Assembly (NCBI GenBank): GCA_016719885.1
Contig: JADJYF010000020.1
Location: forward strand, 1-64,000
Reading direction: 5' to 3'
Length of the DNA stretch: 64,000 nucleotides
DNA from: Pseudomonadota bacterium
GTDB lineage: Bacteria > Pseudomonadota > Gammaproteobacteria > Ga0077536
The notes beneath the pieces are model-generated. The model saw nothing but the letters and a program-made list of their open reading frames with translations. It had not been told where the DNA came from and searched no databases. This document shows, piece after piece, positions 16,197-24,869 of the stretch (its first letter is position 1; each line of letters opens with the position of its first letter). A program made the position numbers and the translations under genes.

Positions 16197-17657
16197 TCAC
16201 TGGCTGCGCAAGCCGGCTGCGACGTCGCGAAACGAGGCAAGTGCTGCTTCCAGATGGTCGATGATCTCCTGCTGCAAGATGTCCGGCGGCGGCAGGTCGT
16301 CGAGGTTGTCGAGGCTGTCGTCTTTCAGCCAGAAGATATCGAGGCTGGCCTTGTCGCGGGCCATCAGTTCTTCGTAGCTGAAGCACCGGAAGCGCTCGGT
16401 GGCGACGCGCTCGTGGCGGTTGTCCGGGTGGTAACAGGTGATGAAATCCTTGAGGTCGTCAACCTTCAGCGTGCGCGTCTTGAGAGTGAAGTGCTTGTTG
16501 GTGCGCAGGTCGTAGAACCACACGTCCTTGGTGTGAATGCTGCCGTCCTTGGGACGTGCATCGAAAAACACCACGTTGGCCTTCACTCCCTGGGCGTAGA
16601 AGATGCCGGTAGGTAATCTCAGCACGGTGTGCACATCGCAGGTTTCCAGCAGCTTGCGGCGAATCTTCTCGCCCGCGCCGCCTTCAAACAGCACGTTGTC
16701 CGGCAACACCACCGCCGCCTGCCCGTCCACCTTCAGCATGCTGACGATGTGCTGCAAGAAATTGAGCTGCTTGTTGGAGGTGGTTTCCCAAAAGTCCTGG
16801 CGCTCGTAGGTCAAGGCGTCGCGGTCTTCCTCGCCTTCTTCGTTGGTGATGGTCATGCTGCTCTTCTTGCCGAAAGGCGGATTGGCCAGCACGTAGTCCA
16901 CTTTCTGTTTCGGCTCGGCAATCAGGGCATCGGAGCGCGCCACCGAGGGCTCGCCGTCGAGCTCGCCGATGTTGTGCAGGAACAGGTTCATCAAGCACAT
17001 GCGGCGCGTGTTCGGCACGATTTCGTTGCCGTGAAAGGTCCGGTCGCGCAGGAATTCCTTCTGGCGCTTGTCGAGCCGCACACCGTCGCGCGTCAGCCAT
17101 TGGTAGGCGCCAAGGAAGAAGCCGCCGGTTCCACAGGCCGGGTCGGCTATGGTCTTCATCGGCGCTGGCCGCACGCAGGCCACCATCGCTTCAATCAGTG
17201 CGCGCGGCGTGAAGTACTGGCCCGCGCCGCTCTTGGTGTCTTCGGCGTTCTTCTGCAGCAGGCCTTCGTAGAGATCGCCCTTGGTGTCGGCATCCAGGCT
17301 GATCCAGTTCTCGGCATCGATCATCTGCACCAGGCGTGAAAGCTTGGCCGGGTCTTGAATCTTGTTCTGCGCCTTGAAGAAGATCGCGCCCAGCATGCCG
17401 CTCTCCTGGCCGAGCCGGTGCAGGGTGGCGAGATAGTGCGCCTCCAAGGGCTCACCAACCTTGGAGGTCAGGCTCGGCCAGTCGTAGCCCTTGGGCACAT
17501 GGGTATCGCGCTGGTAGGGCGGCTGTGCGTATTCATGGGCGAGCTTGAGAAACAAAAGGTAAGTGAGCTGTTCCAGGTAGTCGCCGTAGCCGACGCCGTC
17601 ATCGCGCAGGGTATGGCAGAAATTCCAGACTTTCTGCACTAGCGAAGAAGTATTCAT
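16197..17657 (-). CDS. hsdM: Type I restriction-modification DNA methyltransferase subunit
   Basis: 486 aa. HsdM N-terminal helical domain (about 5-140, including GVGYGDYLEQLTYLLFLKLA), then the N6-adenine methyltransferase domain. The SAM motif I is ADPACGTGGF (171-180) and the catalytic motif IV is ANPPFG (258-263). Both are intact, and the length is normal for the EcoR124-like branch. It would pair with HsdS and HsdR encoded upstream on the same strand. However, hsdS is broken, so target recognition is doubtful. It is separated from the rest of the hsd locus by a zeta-like kinase and a small gene. Confidence 0.95.
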   Translation of the reverse strand: MNTSSLVQKVWNFCHTLRDDGVGYGDYLEQLTYLLFLKLAHEYAQPPYQRDTHVPKGYDWPSLTSKVGEPLEAHYLATLHRLGQESGMLGAIFFKAQNKIQDPAKLSRLVQMIDAENWISLDADTKGDLYEGLLQKNAEDTKSGAGQYFTPRALIEAMVACVRPAPMKTIADPACGTGGFFLGAYQWLTRDGVRLDKRQKEFLRDRTFHGNEIVPNTRRMCLMNLFLHNIGELDGEPSVARSDALIAEPKQKVDYVLANPPFGKKSSMTITNEEGEEDRDALTYERQDFWETTSNKQLNFLQHIVSMLKVDGQAAVVLPDNVLFEGGAGEKIRRKLLETCDVHTVLRLPTGIFYAQGVKANVVFFDARPKDGSIHTKDVWFYDLRTNKHFTLKTRTLKVDDLKDFITCYHPDNRHERVATERFRCFSYEELMARDKASLDIFWLKDDSLDNLDDLPPPDILQQEIIDHLEAALASFRDVAAGLRSQ

Positions 17658-17709
17658 GGGGTCGTTGTGCCGAGCATCGCTTGCCGATGGCCAAGGTGAG
17701 AAACCGGCG

Positions 17710-17928
17710 TCATTCCTTGTCTCCGTAGCCGGCGGGCCGCTCCTGCACGCCCGGGCGTAGCGCCTCGGCCGGCGGAGTGACGAGCTCCGTCACGCCGCCG
17801 CGACTGATGACAAGGGCGGTGCCGGTACGCGCCGCCAGCTCGCGCGCTCGCCGCGCCGCACGCTGCAGGGCCGGCAGCGACAGCCTGAGATCTGCGTCGC
17901 GCGCCGACTCTATCGGTGCATCGTTCAT
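17710..17928 (-). CDS. Small protein paired with zeta-like kinase (possible antitoxin)
   Basis: 72 aa: an acidic start, one long helix (LPALQRAARRARELAARTG) and a short beta pair (TALVISRGGVTELVTP). It starts inside the stop codon of the zeta-like gene (ATGA overlap), so the two are translated together. Short proteins of this shape recur next to zeta-like AAA kinases, as I recall, and are treated as candidate antitoxins; activity is not shown. It lies 52 bases upstream of hsdM. Confidence 0.6.
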   Translation of the reverse strand: MNDAPIESARDADLRLSLPALQRAARRARELAARTGTALVISRGGVTELVTPPAEALRPGVQERPAGYGDKE

Positions 17929-18449
17929 GGTTTCTCACTCCAATCGATCAGGCGCGGGGCAGCGCCCGCGTTGTCATACAGCGCCCATGCATCCACCAGG
18001 GGCGCATAGAGCCGCTCGAAGTTGCGCAAGCCGGCACCGAAGCGGCGACGAATCGTCGGCTCGGGAATGTCGTGCCCGCCCTGGCGCACCCGCTGCGCGA
18101 CCCGCGCGATCGCCTCTTCCGCCGAGTCGAGCCGCAGGAAGATCAGCTTGACGCGATAACCGGCCGCCTGCCACAGAGCAATGTGCGAAACATAACCGCG
18201 CCCCGCAAGCGTGGTCTCGAAGGCAAAGCTCTCGCCGGCCGCAAAGTGTCGTTCGAGCTCCCGTAGCATCAGGCGCCCCGCTTGCAGCGCCGCACTGTCC
18301 GGCGCGAACGGCGCGAGGCCGGCAGCGATGAGATCGGCATTCACGAACACCGGGCACCCCGCCTCGTTGGGCAGGAACTCGCGCGCGAAAGTCGTTTTGC
18401 CGGCGCCGTTGGGGCCGGCGATGATGATGACTTTGCGCGGCTCCGTCAT
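17925..18449 (-). CDS. Zeta-toxin-like P-loop kinase
   Basis: 174 aa. Walker A is AGPNGAGKTTFAREF, then VFVNADLIAAGLAPF and FAFETTLAGRGY (substrate/lid region). The Arg-rich IRRRFGAGLRNFERLY near the C-terminus is typical of the zeta/AAA_33 group. Zeta toxins phosphorylate UDP-sugars of the peptidoglycan pathway; chromosomal relatives are less studied. The ATG at 18449 precedes the P-loop strand directly; an ATG at 18482 would add 11 residues. Placed between hsdS and hsdM with the 72-aa gene, it may act as an addiction or guard module for the restriction locus. Confidence 0.72.
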   Translation of the reverse strand: MTEPRKVIIIAGPNGAGKTTFAREFLPNEAGCPVFVNADLIAAGLAPFAPDSAALQAGRLMLRELERHFAAGESFAFETTLAGRGYVSHIALWQAAGYRVKLIFLRLDSAEEAIARVAQRVRQGGHDIPEPTIRRRFGAGLRNFERLYAPLVDAWALYDNAGAAPRLIDWSEKP

Positions 18450-18502
18450 GGTTACGCCGATGTGGTGACGCGGCCGAGGCATCGAGAACGGTGCGCGGCG
18501 AC

Positions 18503-18554
18503 GCCGGATGAGCCGGCAGTTCGATGTCCCTGCACGTAGCTCTGCTCATCCGGC
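18503..18554. other. Perfect 11-bp inverted repeat around the hsdS stop codon
   Basis: GCCGGATGAGC (18503-18513) and GCTCATCCGGC (18544-18554) are exact inverse copies 30 bases apart. The right arm contains the last two sense codons and stop of hsdS. It could be a long-loop hairpin ending hsdS transcription before the zeta-like gene, or a duplication left by cassette insertion. There is no T-run. Confidence 0.6.
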
Positions 18555-20542
18555 TTTCCGGGCCGGGCGGCCTCGGGTCTTTTTATCCCCAGCCCGCGCG
18601 GCACGCTCGGCGCGGATACGCTCCAGCAGCACGCTGGCCGGTTCGTCGTTGGGGTCTTGTGGCACGAGTTCACCGGCGAAGGCAGCGCGCAGGATGTTTT
18701 GGCGTTGGGCGGTGGTTTGTTTGAGGGCTAGGTCGATGGCTCGTTGCTCCTCGACTGATCGAAAATACCATCCAATCGAGCAACAATTTCGTCCTGCTCA
18801 ATCGAGGCGGAACCGGGACAAACGGCACCCTCGCCAAGGTGTTCGAGATTGATGTTCTTTTGCCCTCATTGGAGCCTCTCCCAGCGTCTGAGCTCCGAGA
18901 TGCGCATGATAAGCTCAACGAATCGCCGAAACATCACCGTTGCCGCCGAATCCAACGACGCTGTCGGGAATGCAAGCGTCTATCGCAAGAATCGCGGCCT
19001 CCCATGTTTGCCGCGATCTGATGACATCGCCCGCAGGCACAGTCTGCTTTTCGATAACCACCTACTGCAAGAATCACGTCGCGAATGAATGTGTCTGCAT
19101 GACGAATGTATCCGTCTGCGCAAACGGAAAGGGGCCTCCGAATAAATGCGGCGCATTGCGGGCTAGGTGCGACGTCCGGTCTCGCCAACCGACCTGATCC
19201 AAACTCGCCCACACCCACCCCTCCGGCAATGCCGGCAACCCGGTGGTATCCGGCTGCACAGGCTCAGGATACTTCTGCTGCCAACCGGGCGGCGGCGCCT
19301 TGCCCTGCTCTTCGAACCTGGCCAACTGCTTCGCTTCCCACCGAAGCCGACGCTCGACAAGAATCCGCCGCAACAGCTCCTCTCCCCTCTCCCCTAGGCC
19401 CTCTCCGGGGCCCTCTCCCCTCGTTCCCCTCTCCCCCTGGGGGAGAGGGGCTAGGGGAGAGGGCCCAGAGGGTCTTGGAGGCTCCTCCTCCAATCCCCTC
19501 AAAATCCTCTCCAACACCGCCTCCCTCTGCCCCGTCCATTCATTGTTCCAAAACCGCAGCACGCGAAAGCCCTGCGAGCGCAGCCACGCATCACGCTGCT
19601 CATCATGGGCGGCGCGCTCCATGTGCTGGCTGCCATCGAGTTCGACTACGAGCTTGCGCGCCAGGCATACGAAGTCGACGATGTAGCGGCCGATGGGTTG
19701 CTGGCGACGAAACTTGTAGCCGGCGAAACGCTTGGCGCGGAGGTGTTGCCAGAGGGCGTGCTCCGTGGGGGTTTGCTCGCGGCGGAGGGCTTTGGCGCGG
19801 TTTGTCAGCCAGGGGCGACCCTCTCTCGGGCCCTCTCAATCCCTCTCCCCCCCCTCGCACAGGGCTGAGAGGGGAGAGGGGTATTCAGACGGTTCGCGGC
19901 TCGCCATTCGGCGGTGAGGGCGCCTTCCACGGCGGACTTCAGCAGGGACTGGCGGTATTGGGTGAGTTTCTTCTGGGCGGCCTTGAGTTCGGCCACGCCG
20001 GCATCGAGGTCGGAGAGTAGTTCTTCGAGTTTGGCGACGATTCGGGTTTGTTCGGCACGGGGTGGCAAGGGCAGGCCAATCTCTCCAATCGTCCTCGAAG
20101 ATAGGTGCTTCACTGTCACGGAGGGTGTATTGGCGTTAATAGCCGCCAAGTACCCAGGTAGTACAAACGCGAGAAGGCGTCTGTCGTAGAACTCCTCGTC
20201 AGGTGAAATCTTGCAGACTCGTTGATTCAAAAGCGCCGTTCTTGCGCCCCAGAATCCAGAATTGAAATCGCCATCCATTCCCACCAAGAACTCTCCACAC
20301 TTGACGACGTATGCATCCTCATAAGCGCCCGCGTAATAGGTGCCCGTCTCCCCAGCGAGAACGTCTCGAATCCGCACAAGTGGAAACCCCTCTGATGCGT
20401 TGAATAACGAGGAATCGAATGGCGCGCCATTTAGTATCGACGCAATAGCTGTAAGGGGTACGCGCTCCCATGACGAGTGTTTTCCAAGCAGTCCCGAGGT
20501 ATCTGCTTGAATTAGCTCATCGACGGTCATCGTGAAGGCCAT
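18546..20542 (-). pseudogene. hsdS: Type I specificity subunit, interrupted and decayed
   Basis: The N-terminal recognition domain and first coiled coil are intact (20542 to about 19890): FPLVRIRDVLAGETGTYY, LPLPPRAEQTRIV, QSLLKSAVEGALTAEWRAAN. An inserted DUF559/palindrome cassette follows. The central linker resumes at about 19370 (ELLRRILVERRLRWEAKQLA, then LPALPEGWVWASL). The second recognition domain is broken by several frame changes (FGGPFPFAQT; IAANMG; ILAIDACIPDSVVGFGG). The C-terminus is still readable (KNINLEHLGE; FAGELVPQDPNDEPASVLLE; stop at 18546-18548). The pieces lie in different frames, so no full-length subunit can be made. The start overlaps the hsdR stop by one base. The 18.8-19.2 kb part is more AT-rich than its surroundings. 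Confidence 0.88.
19376..19885 (-). mobile_element. DUF559 endonuclease-like cassette flanked by CCCTCTCCCC palindromes, inserted in hsdS
   Basis: Left flank holds a near-perfect cruciform: CCCCTCTCCCCC (19426-19437), T, GGGGGAGAGGGG (19439-19450), nested in CCCTCTCCCCT / AGGGGAGAGGG arms (19411-19463). A related pyrimidine/purine repeat lies at 19820-19882. Between them, minus strand, about 19830 to 19490, is an almost complete DUF559 domain (Vsr/restriction-like fold). Its motifs are TPTEHALWQHLRAKRFAGYK, FRRQQPIGRYIVDFVCLA, KLVVELDGSQH and AWLRSQGFRVLRFWNNE. The acidic DF, ELDG and FWNN positions are kept. No standard start codon precedes it, and a TGA sits just upstream in its frame. Downstream it is in frame with the rest of hsdS. 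DUF559 genes flanked by such repeats recur in many genomes, by recollection. Confidence 0.72.
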
Positions 20543-23322
20543 TACGCCACCAACTCCTCATTCATCTCCCCCATCAACCCATCCAATTCCTCCCCAAACA
20601 CCCCCCACACCCTCTGCAACCCACCCTTGTTCGCCAGCTCCGCATAGTCGAAATCGTCACGGCTGATACTGCAGGAACTGGCGATGTGATCTTTCATCAA
20701 GCGCAGCCACTCGGTCTGCTCAGGGGTGAAGGCGGTGGCGCGTTGGGCGTTGTGGCGGAAGATCCATTCCTGGAAGCGCTTGTCCACATGTTCGCCGAAG
20801 GGTTTGAGATCGGCGTCCAGGCCGAGGGCGAAGCGCACCAGGCTGATGAGGTCGGTGAGTTGGCGGCGGCTGGTCGAGCCTTTCACCTGGCTGGCCTGCA
20901 CGCGCGCATAGGCGCTCCACAGCCGCTCGGTGGTCAGCAGCAGCGGCGGCTTGGCCAGGTGTTCATGCAGTTCTTCAATCATGTCGAAAGTGAGGTGCCG
21001 GCGCTGGTAGGGTTGCTGATAGAAGAACGCGAGCGCGGCGATTTCGTCTTTGTGGGTCTTGAGGTAATTGGCAAAGTTTTCAATCACGTCCCGTGCCTGG
21101 CTCTCGGCCTGTTCGCTGTAGCCCGCGAACGTCACCTGGTCGAGGTTGATGTGGTCGATGAGTTGTTCGCGCTCGCGGCGGGCGTCTTCAATCTCCGCGC
21201 GCAGCGCCGGCTGGTCGAAGGGAAGGCAGGCGGCGGCCACGCGCTCGGCACGGGCGGCTGCGATTTCCTCGGGCAGCAGGCTGTCTTCGTCGCGGGTAAT
21301 GCCCTGGGCCTTGGCCGTGGCGAGCGCCGTTTGCACGATGGCGTCGGGGTTCAGCGCCGAGATCAAGGCCTTGCCAAGGGCCGCCAGCGGCAGGCCGCCG
21401 CTCGCTTTCTCGATGCGCGCCAGCGCCTTGTCATCCAATTGCTTGTTGAGCCGCACCAGGCGGTTGGCGAGCGACAGCACGGTGTCGTCGTCGCGACTGC
21501 CCATGGCCACGCCCTGCAAGAGGTCCTTCAAAGCCACCCCGGGCTTCTTCTCCAGCGGGCGGCTCTCGGTCTTCAGGGATTTTTCCACGCCCACCGCATC
21601 GATCAGTACGAAGCGGGTCTTGGCGCCGTCGGCGCTGTTGCTGACGCGCTTCAGGCTGTCGCCGTCGAGGCTGCGCACGCCGCGCCCCTTCATCTGCTCG
21701 TAATAGCCGCGCGAGCGCACATCGCGCATGAACAGCAGCACTTCCAGGGGTTTCACATCGGTGCCGGTGGCGATCATGTCGACGGTCACGGCGATGCGCG
21801 GGTTGTAGTCGTTGCGGAAGCTGGCGAGGATGCTGTCGGCGTCTTCCTCGGCGCGATAGGTGACCTTCTTGCAGAAGGCGTTGCCCTGCCCGTAGACCTC
21901 GCGCAGGATGTTGATGATGTCGTCGGCGTGGCTGTCGGTCTTGGCGAAGATGAGCGTCTTGGGGGTTTCCTTGCGGGTCGGGAAAATCTCGGTTTCAACG
22001 GCGCGCTTCATGGCCAGCAGCACCTGCCGAATCTGGCTCACGTTGACCACCGAGCGGTCGAGCTCCTTGCCGGTGTAGACGGTGTCTTCCTCGGTCTCGC
22101 TCCAGCGCTTCTTGCGCGTTTGGCGGTCACGGTGGTCCACCCATTCGCGCGCTTTCAGCTCGGCGCCTTTGCGCGTGATCTCGGTTTCAATCTCGTAGAC
22201 GTCGTAGCCGACGTTCACGCCATCGGCCACCGATTGCTCATAGGTGTATTCGGCAACGATGTTCTCGTTGAAGAAGCCGAAGGTGCGTTTGTCGGGCGTG
22301 GCGGTCAGGCCGATCAGGAAGGCGTCAAAGTAGTCCAGCACCTGCTTCCAGAGGTTGTAGATGCTGCGATGGCATTCGTCGATGATGATGAAGTCAAAGG
22401 TTTCCACTGGCACAGCCGGGTTGTAGCGCACCAGTTTTTCCTGTTTGGGGGTTTGCTGGATTTCATTCAGCGACAGATCTTCGGCCGACTCGTCCATCGG
22501 CTCGCCAGACAGGATCGAATACATCCTCTGGATGGTGCTGATGCACACCTGCGAGTGCGGGTCGATGTTGGGCGATGCGAGGCGCTGCACGTTATACAGC
22601 TCGGTGAATTTGCGCGCATCGTCCGGCGGCGTATAGGCCATGAACTCCTGATGCGCCTGCTTGCCGAGATTGCGGGTATCGACCAGGAACAGGATGCGGC
22701 GCGCGCCGGCGAACTTGAGCAGCCGATAGACCGACGTAATGGCGGTGAAGGTTTTGCCGGCGCCGGTGGCCATGTGGATCAGCGCGCGTGGTTTGTTCTG
22801 CGCCAGCGACTTCTCCAGCCCCTGCACCGCGCTGACCTGGCACTCGCGAAGATTCTTCCGTGGCAACGCCGGCATGCGCTCCGCAAGGCGACGACGCAGA
22901 GTGTCGGATTGGCCAAGCCAGTTCGCGAGGGTCTCGGGTCTGAAGAAGTGGAAGACTTCGCGCGAGCGGGGCGCCGGGTCGGCGCCATCGGTAAAGCGAA
23001 TGATCTGGCCGGTGGCCTCGAACAGGAAGCGCAGCGGCGTATGGTCCTTGCGCCATTTCAAGTGCGCGGCGGCGTAGCGCTCGGTCTGCGCCTCGGTGGC
23101 GGTCAGGTTCTCGCCGGCGGCGTCCTTCTTCGCCTCGATGACGCCCACCGCCTGGCGGTCGACAAACAGCACGTAATCGGCCGGGCCGCTGTCGGTCGGG
23201 TACTCGCGCACCGCCACGCCCACGGCCGCGCCCAGGTTGAGCTGCTTCACGTCCTGCACTATCCAGCCGGCCTGTTGCAGCTTGTGGTCGATGAGTTCGC
23301 GGGCACGGGCTTCCGGCGTCAA
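20542..23322 (-). CDS. hsdR: Type I restriction endonuclease / translocase subunit
   Basis: 926 aa. N-terminal PD-(D/E)xK nuclease: Asp49 (ADYVLFVD) and Glu63-x-Lys65 (GVIEAKK). The SF2 motor follows, with Walker A MATGAGKTFT (184-193), DECH box at 315-318 (IIIDECHRS), motif III GLTATPDK and motif VI region MKGRGVRSL. A C-terminal helical domain for binding the methyltransferase spans about 730-926. All key residues are visible, so the subunit looks intact although its specificity partner hsdS is broken. It is the first gene of the locus, and the hsdS start overlaps its stop. Confidence 0.95.
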   Translation of the reverse strand: MTPEARARELIDHKLQQAGWIVQDVKQLNLGAAVGVAVREYPTDSGPADYVLFVDRQAVGVIEAKKDAAGENLTATEAQTERYAAAHLKWRKDHTPLRFLFEATGQIIRFTDGADPAPRSREVFHFFRPETLANWLGQSDTLRRRLAERMPALPRKNLRECQVSAVQGLEKSLAQNKPRALIHMATGAGKTFTAITSVYRLLKFAGARRILFLVDTRNLGKQAHQEFMAYTPPDDARKFTELYNVQRLASPNIDPHSQVCISTIQRMYSILSGEPMDESAEDLSLNEIQQTPKQEKLVRYNPAVPVETFDFIIIDECHRSIYNLWKQVLDYFDAFLIGLTATPDKRTFGFFNENIVAEYTYEQSVADGVNVGYDVYEIETEITRKGAELKAREWVDHRDRQTRKKRWSETEEDTVYTGKELDRSVVNVSQIRQVLLAMKRAVETEIFPTRKETPKTLIFAKTDSHADDIINILREVYGQGNAFCKKVTYRAEEDADSILASFRNDYNPRIAVTVDMIATGTDVKPLEVLLFMRDVRSRGYYEQMKGRGVRSLDGDSLKRVSNSADGAKTRFVLIDAVGVEKSLKTESRPLEKKPGVALKDLLQGVAMGSRDDDTVLSLANRLVRLNKQLDDKALARIEKASGGLPLAALGKALISALNPDAIVQTALATAKAQGITRDEDSLLPEEIAAARAERVAAACLPFDQPALRAEIEDARREREQLIDHINLDQVTFAGYSEQAESQARDVIENFANYLKTHKDEIAALAFFYQQPYQRRHLTFDMIEELHEHLAKPPLLLTTERLWSAYARVQASQVKGSTSRRQLTDLISLVRFALGLDADLKPFGEHVDKRFQEWIFRHNAQRATAFTPEQTEWLRLMKDHIASSCSISRDDFDYAELANKGGLQRVWGVFGEELDGLMGEMNEELVA

Positions 23323-23425
23323 GCGTGCTACTCCCTCCGCCAGGGCGGCTGGGTGGACGGTATCGCGAGGCGCTCGGCCGCTGAGGCTCTACCCGTATCG
23401 GGCCGCTCGTCACAACGCTGATGGC

Positions 23426-23454
23426 GACGCCAGGGAGCTTTGCTCCTTGGCGTC
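23426..23454. terminator. Strong hairpin between the ketone-carboxylase operon and hsdR
   Basis: GACGCCAGGGAGC (23426-23438), loop TTT, GCTCCTTGGCGTC (23442-23454): a 13-bp stem with one G-T pair. No T-run follows on either strand, so it is a weak call as an intrinsic terminator. Its place, about 100 bases past the stop of the last operon gene, fits an end-of-operon structure. The adjacent 23.52 kb text (ggccaggcttcaggccagg) looks like an eroded REP unit. Confidence 0.5.
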
Positions 23455-23549
23455 GGCTGTCAGTGTAAAGGCACTGTGGCGCGTTGCGTAATTCGATTTG
23501 CCGCTGACGCCGGTCTCGGGGCCAGGCTTCAGGCCAGGATGGACGGCAA

Positions 23550-24869
23550 TCAGCGATACAGCTCCCGCACCAGCTTGGCCTTGTATTCGTAGCGCGGCAG
23601 CGTGTGTTCCGGCACCAGCTCGAGCCTGGCGCGGAAGATCAGCTTGTCGCGCAGGCGCGCTTCGATGGCCGCCGCCAGGGCGTGCAGATCGCCGGCCTCG
23701 GCGCGCACCTCGGCCTTGATGTGCACCGGCGGCTCCCAGCCCTTGGGCGGCGCGTCGTGGAGCTGGATCTCGATGACGCCATTGGTGGCCGGCGCAAAAC
23801 TCGCGATGACGTCGCGCACCGCCGCCGGGTAGACGTTCACGCCGCGCACGATCAGCAGATCGTCGGTGCGGCCGATGATGCGGATGCCGAAGCCGCTGCG
23901 GCCGCAGGCGCATTCGGTGTGGGTCACTTCCACGTGATCGCGGGTGCGGAAGCGCACCAGCGGCATGCATTCGCGCTCCAGCGAAGTACACACCAGTTCA
24001 CCACGCACGCCTTTTTCGATGGGCAGCACCGCGCCGCTGTCGGGATCGATGATCTCGGGATGGATGATGCCCTGCGCGCAGAAATGCATGCCCTGGCGTT
24101 CTTCGCATTCGGCCCACGCCATCGCGCAGTAGTCGCCATTGCCCGAGCATTCCATCAGGCGTGCGTTGAACAGGGTTTCGATCTGGCGCCGCACTTCGGG
24201 AATCGACGCGCCCGGCTCGCCGCCGGCCAGGATCAGTTTCAGGCCCAGCGTGGCCGGGTCGATGTCGCGCTCCTGCAAGGCCCGCGCGAAGTGCAGCGGG
24301 TAGGAAGCCGTGCACAACAGCGCGCTGGCGCCGCCGAAGCGGAAGGCGTCGATGAGCCGGTCCGTCATGTTGACGCCGATGGGCATGGAAGTGCCGATCT
24401 GTTCGAAGGCGTCGGCATAGGACGCCGCCACCACGAACGGCGACACCACCAGCGGAATGCGCTGACCGGGACGCAGGCCATTGGTCCAGAACGCGCGCGT
24501 GGCCGCTTCGCGCCACACCTCGACGTCGTGACGGGTGAGCCCGATATAGGTCGGTCGGCCGGTGGTGCCGCTGGTGGAGTACACGCGTCGCACCGCGTCC
24601 GGCGCGCAGGCGACGTGATGGCCATAGGGCGCGAGCGCCAACTGGCTCTCGCGCAGTTCGCTCTTCTCGGTGAAAGGCAGGGCCGCCAGTTCTTCGCAGT
24701 GCTTGATCTTGCCGACGTCGATACCGGCCGCGGCGAACTTGCGCTGGTAGAACACCGAGTTCGCCGCGACATAGCTCAATTGCCGGCGCAGCTTGTCGTC
24801 GTGCAGGCGCGCGGTGTGCGCCGCGCTCGCGCATTCGGCCCCGGCGTTCCAATACGGCGAATGATTCAT
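23550..24869 (-). CDS. PaaK-like aryl/acyl-CoA ligase, last gene of carboxylase operon
   Basis: 439 aa adenylate-forming enzyme of the phenylacetate-CoA ligase / coenzyme F390 synthetase type. The AMP-binding loop is YSTSGTTGRPTYIGLT, later LKLILAGGEPG, and the hinge/core is IRIIGRTDDLLIVRGVNVYP. The C-terminal lid domain ends PRYEYKAKLVREL. The ATG overlaps the stop of the preceding gene (ATGA). By analogy with benzoylacetate-CoA ligase in the acetophenone pathway, it would activate the carboxylation product. The actual substrate is not known. Confidence 0.85.
   Translation of the reverse strand: MNHSPYWNAGAECASAAHTARLHDDKLRRQLSYVAANSVFYQRKFAAAGIDVGKIKHCEELAALPFTEKSELRESQLALAPYGHHVACAPDAVRRVYSTSGTTGRPTYIGLTRHDVEVWREAATRAFWTNGLRPGQRIPLVVSPFVVAASYADAFEQIGTSMPIGVNMTDRLIDAFRFGGASALLCTASYPLHFARALQERDIDPATLGLKLILAGGEPGASIPEVRRQIETLFNARLMECSGNGDYCAMAWAECEERQGMHFCAQGIIHPEIIDPDSGAVLPIEKGVRGELVCTSLERECMPLVRFRTRDHVEVTHTECACGRSGFGIRIIGRTDDLLIVRGVNVYPAAVRDVIASFAPATNGVIEIQLHDAPPKGWEPPVHIKAEVRAEAGDLHALAAAIEARLRDKLIFRARLELVPEHTLPRYEYKAKLVRELYR

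Noticed and set aside
19840..19860. G8 tract in hsdS as a phase-variation switch joining hsdS to the DUF559 frame
   Set aside because: Adding or removing G residues leads into another frame or straight into a TGA, so slippage there would not create the fusion.
20686..23421. 911-codon open frame on the plus strand opposite hsdR
   Set aside because: His/Ala/Val-rich antisense shadow typical of high-GC coding DNA; hsdR has all family motifs.
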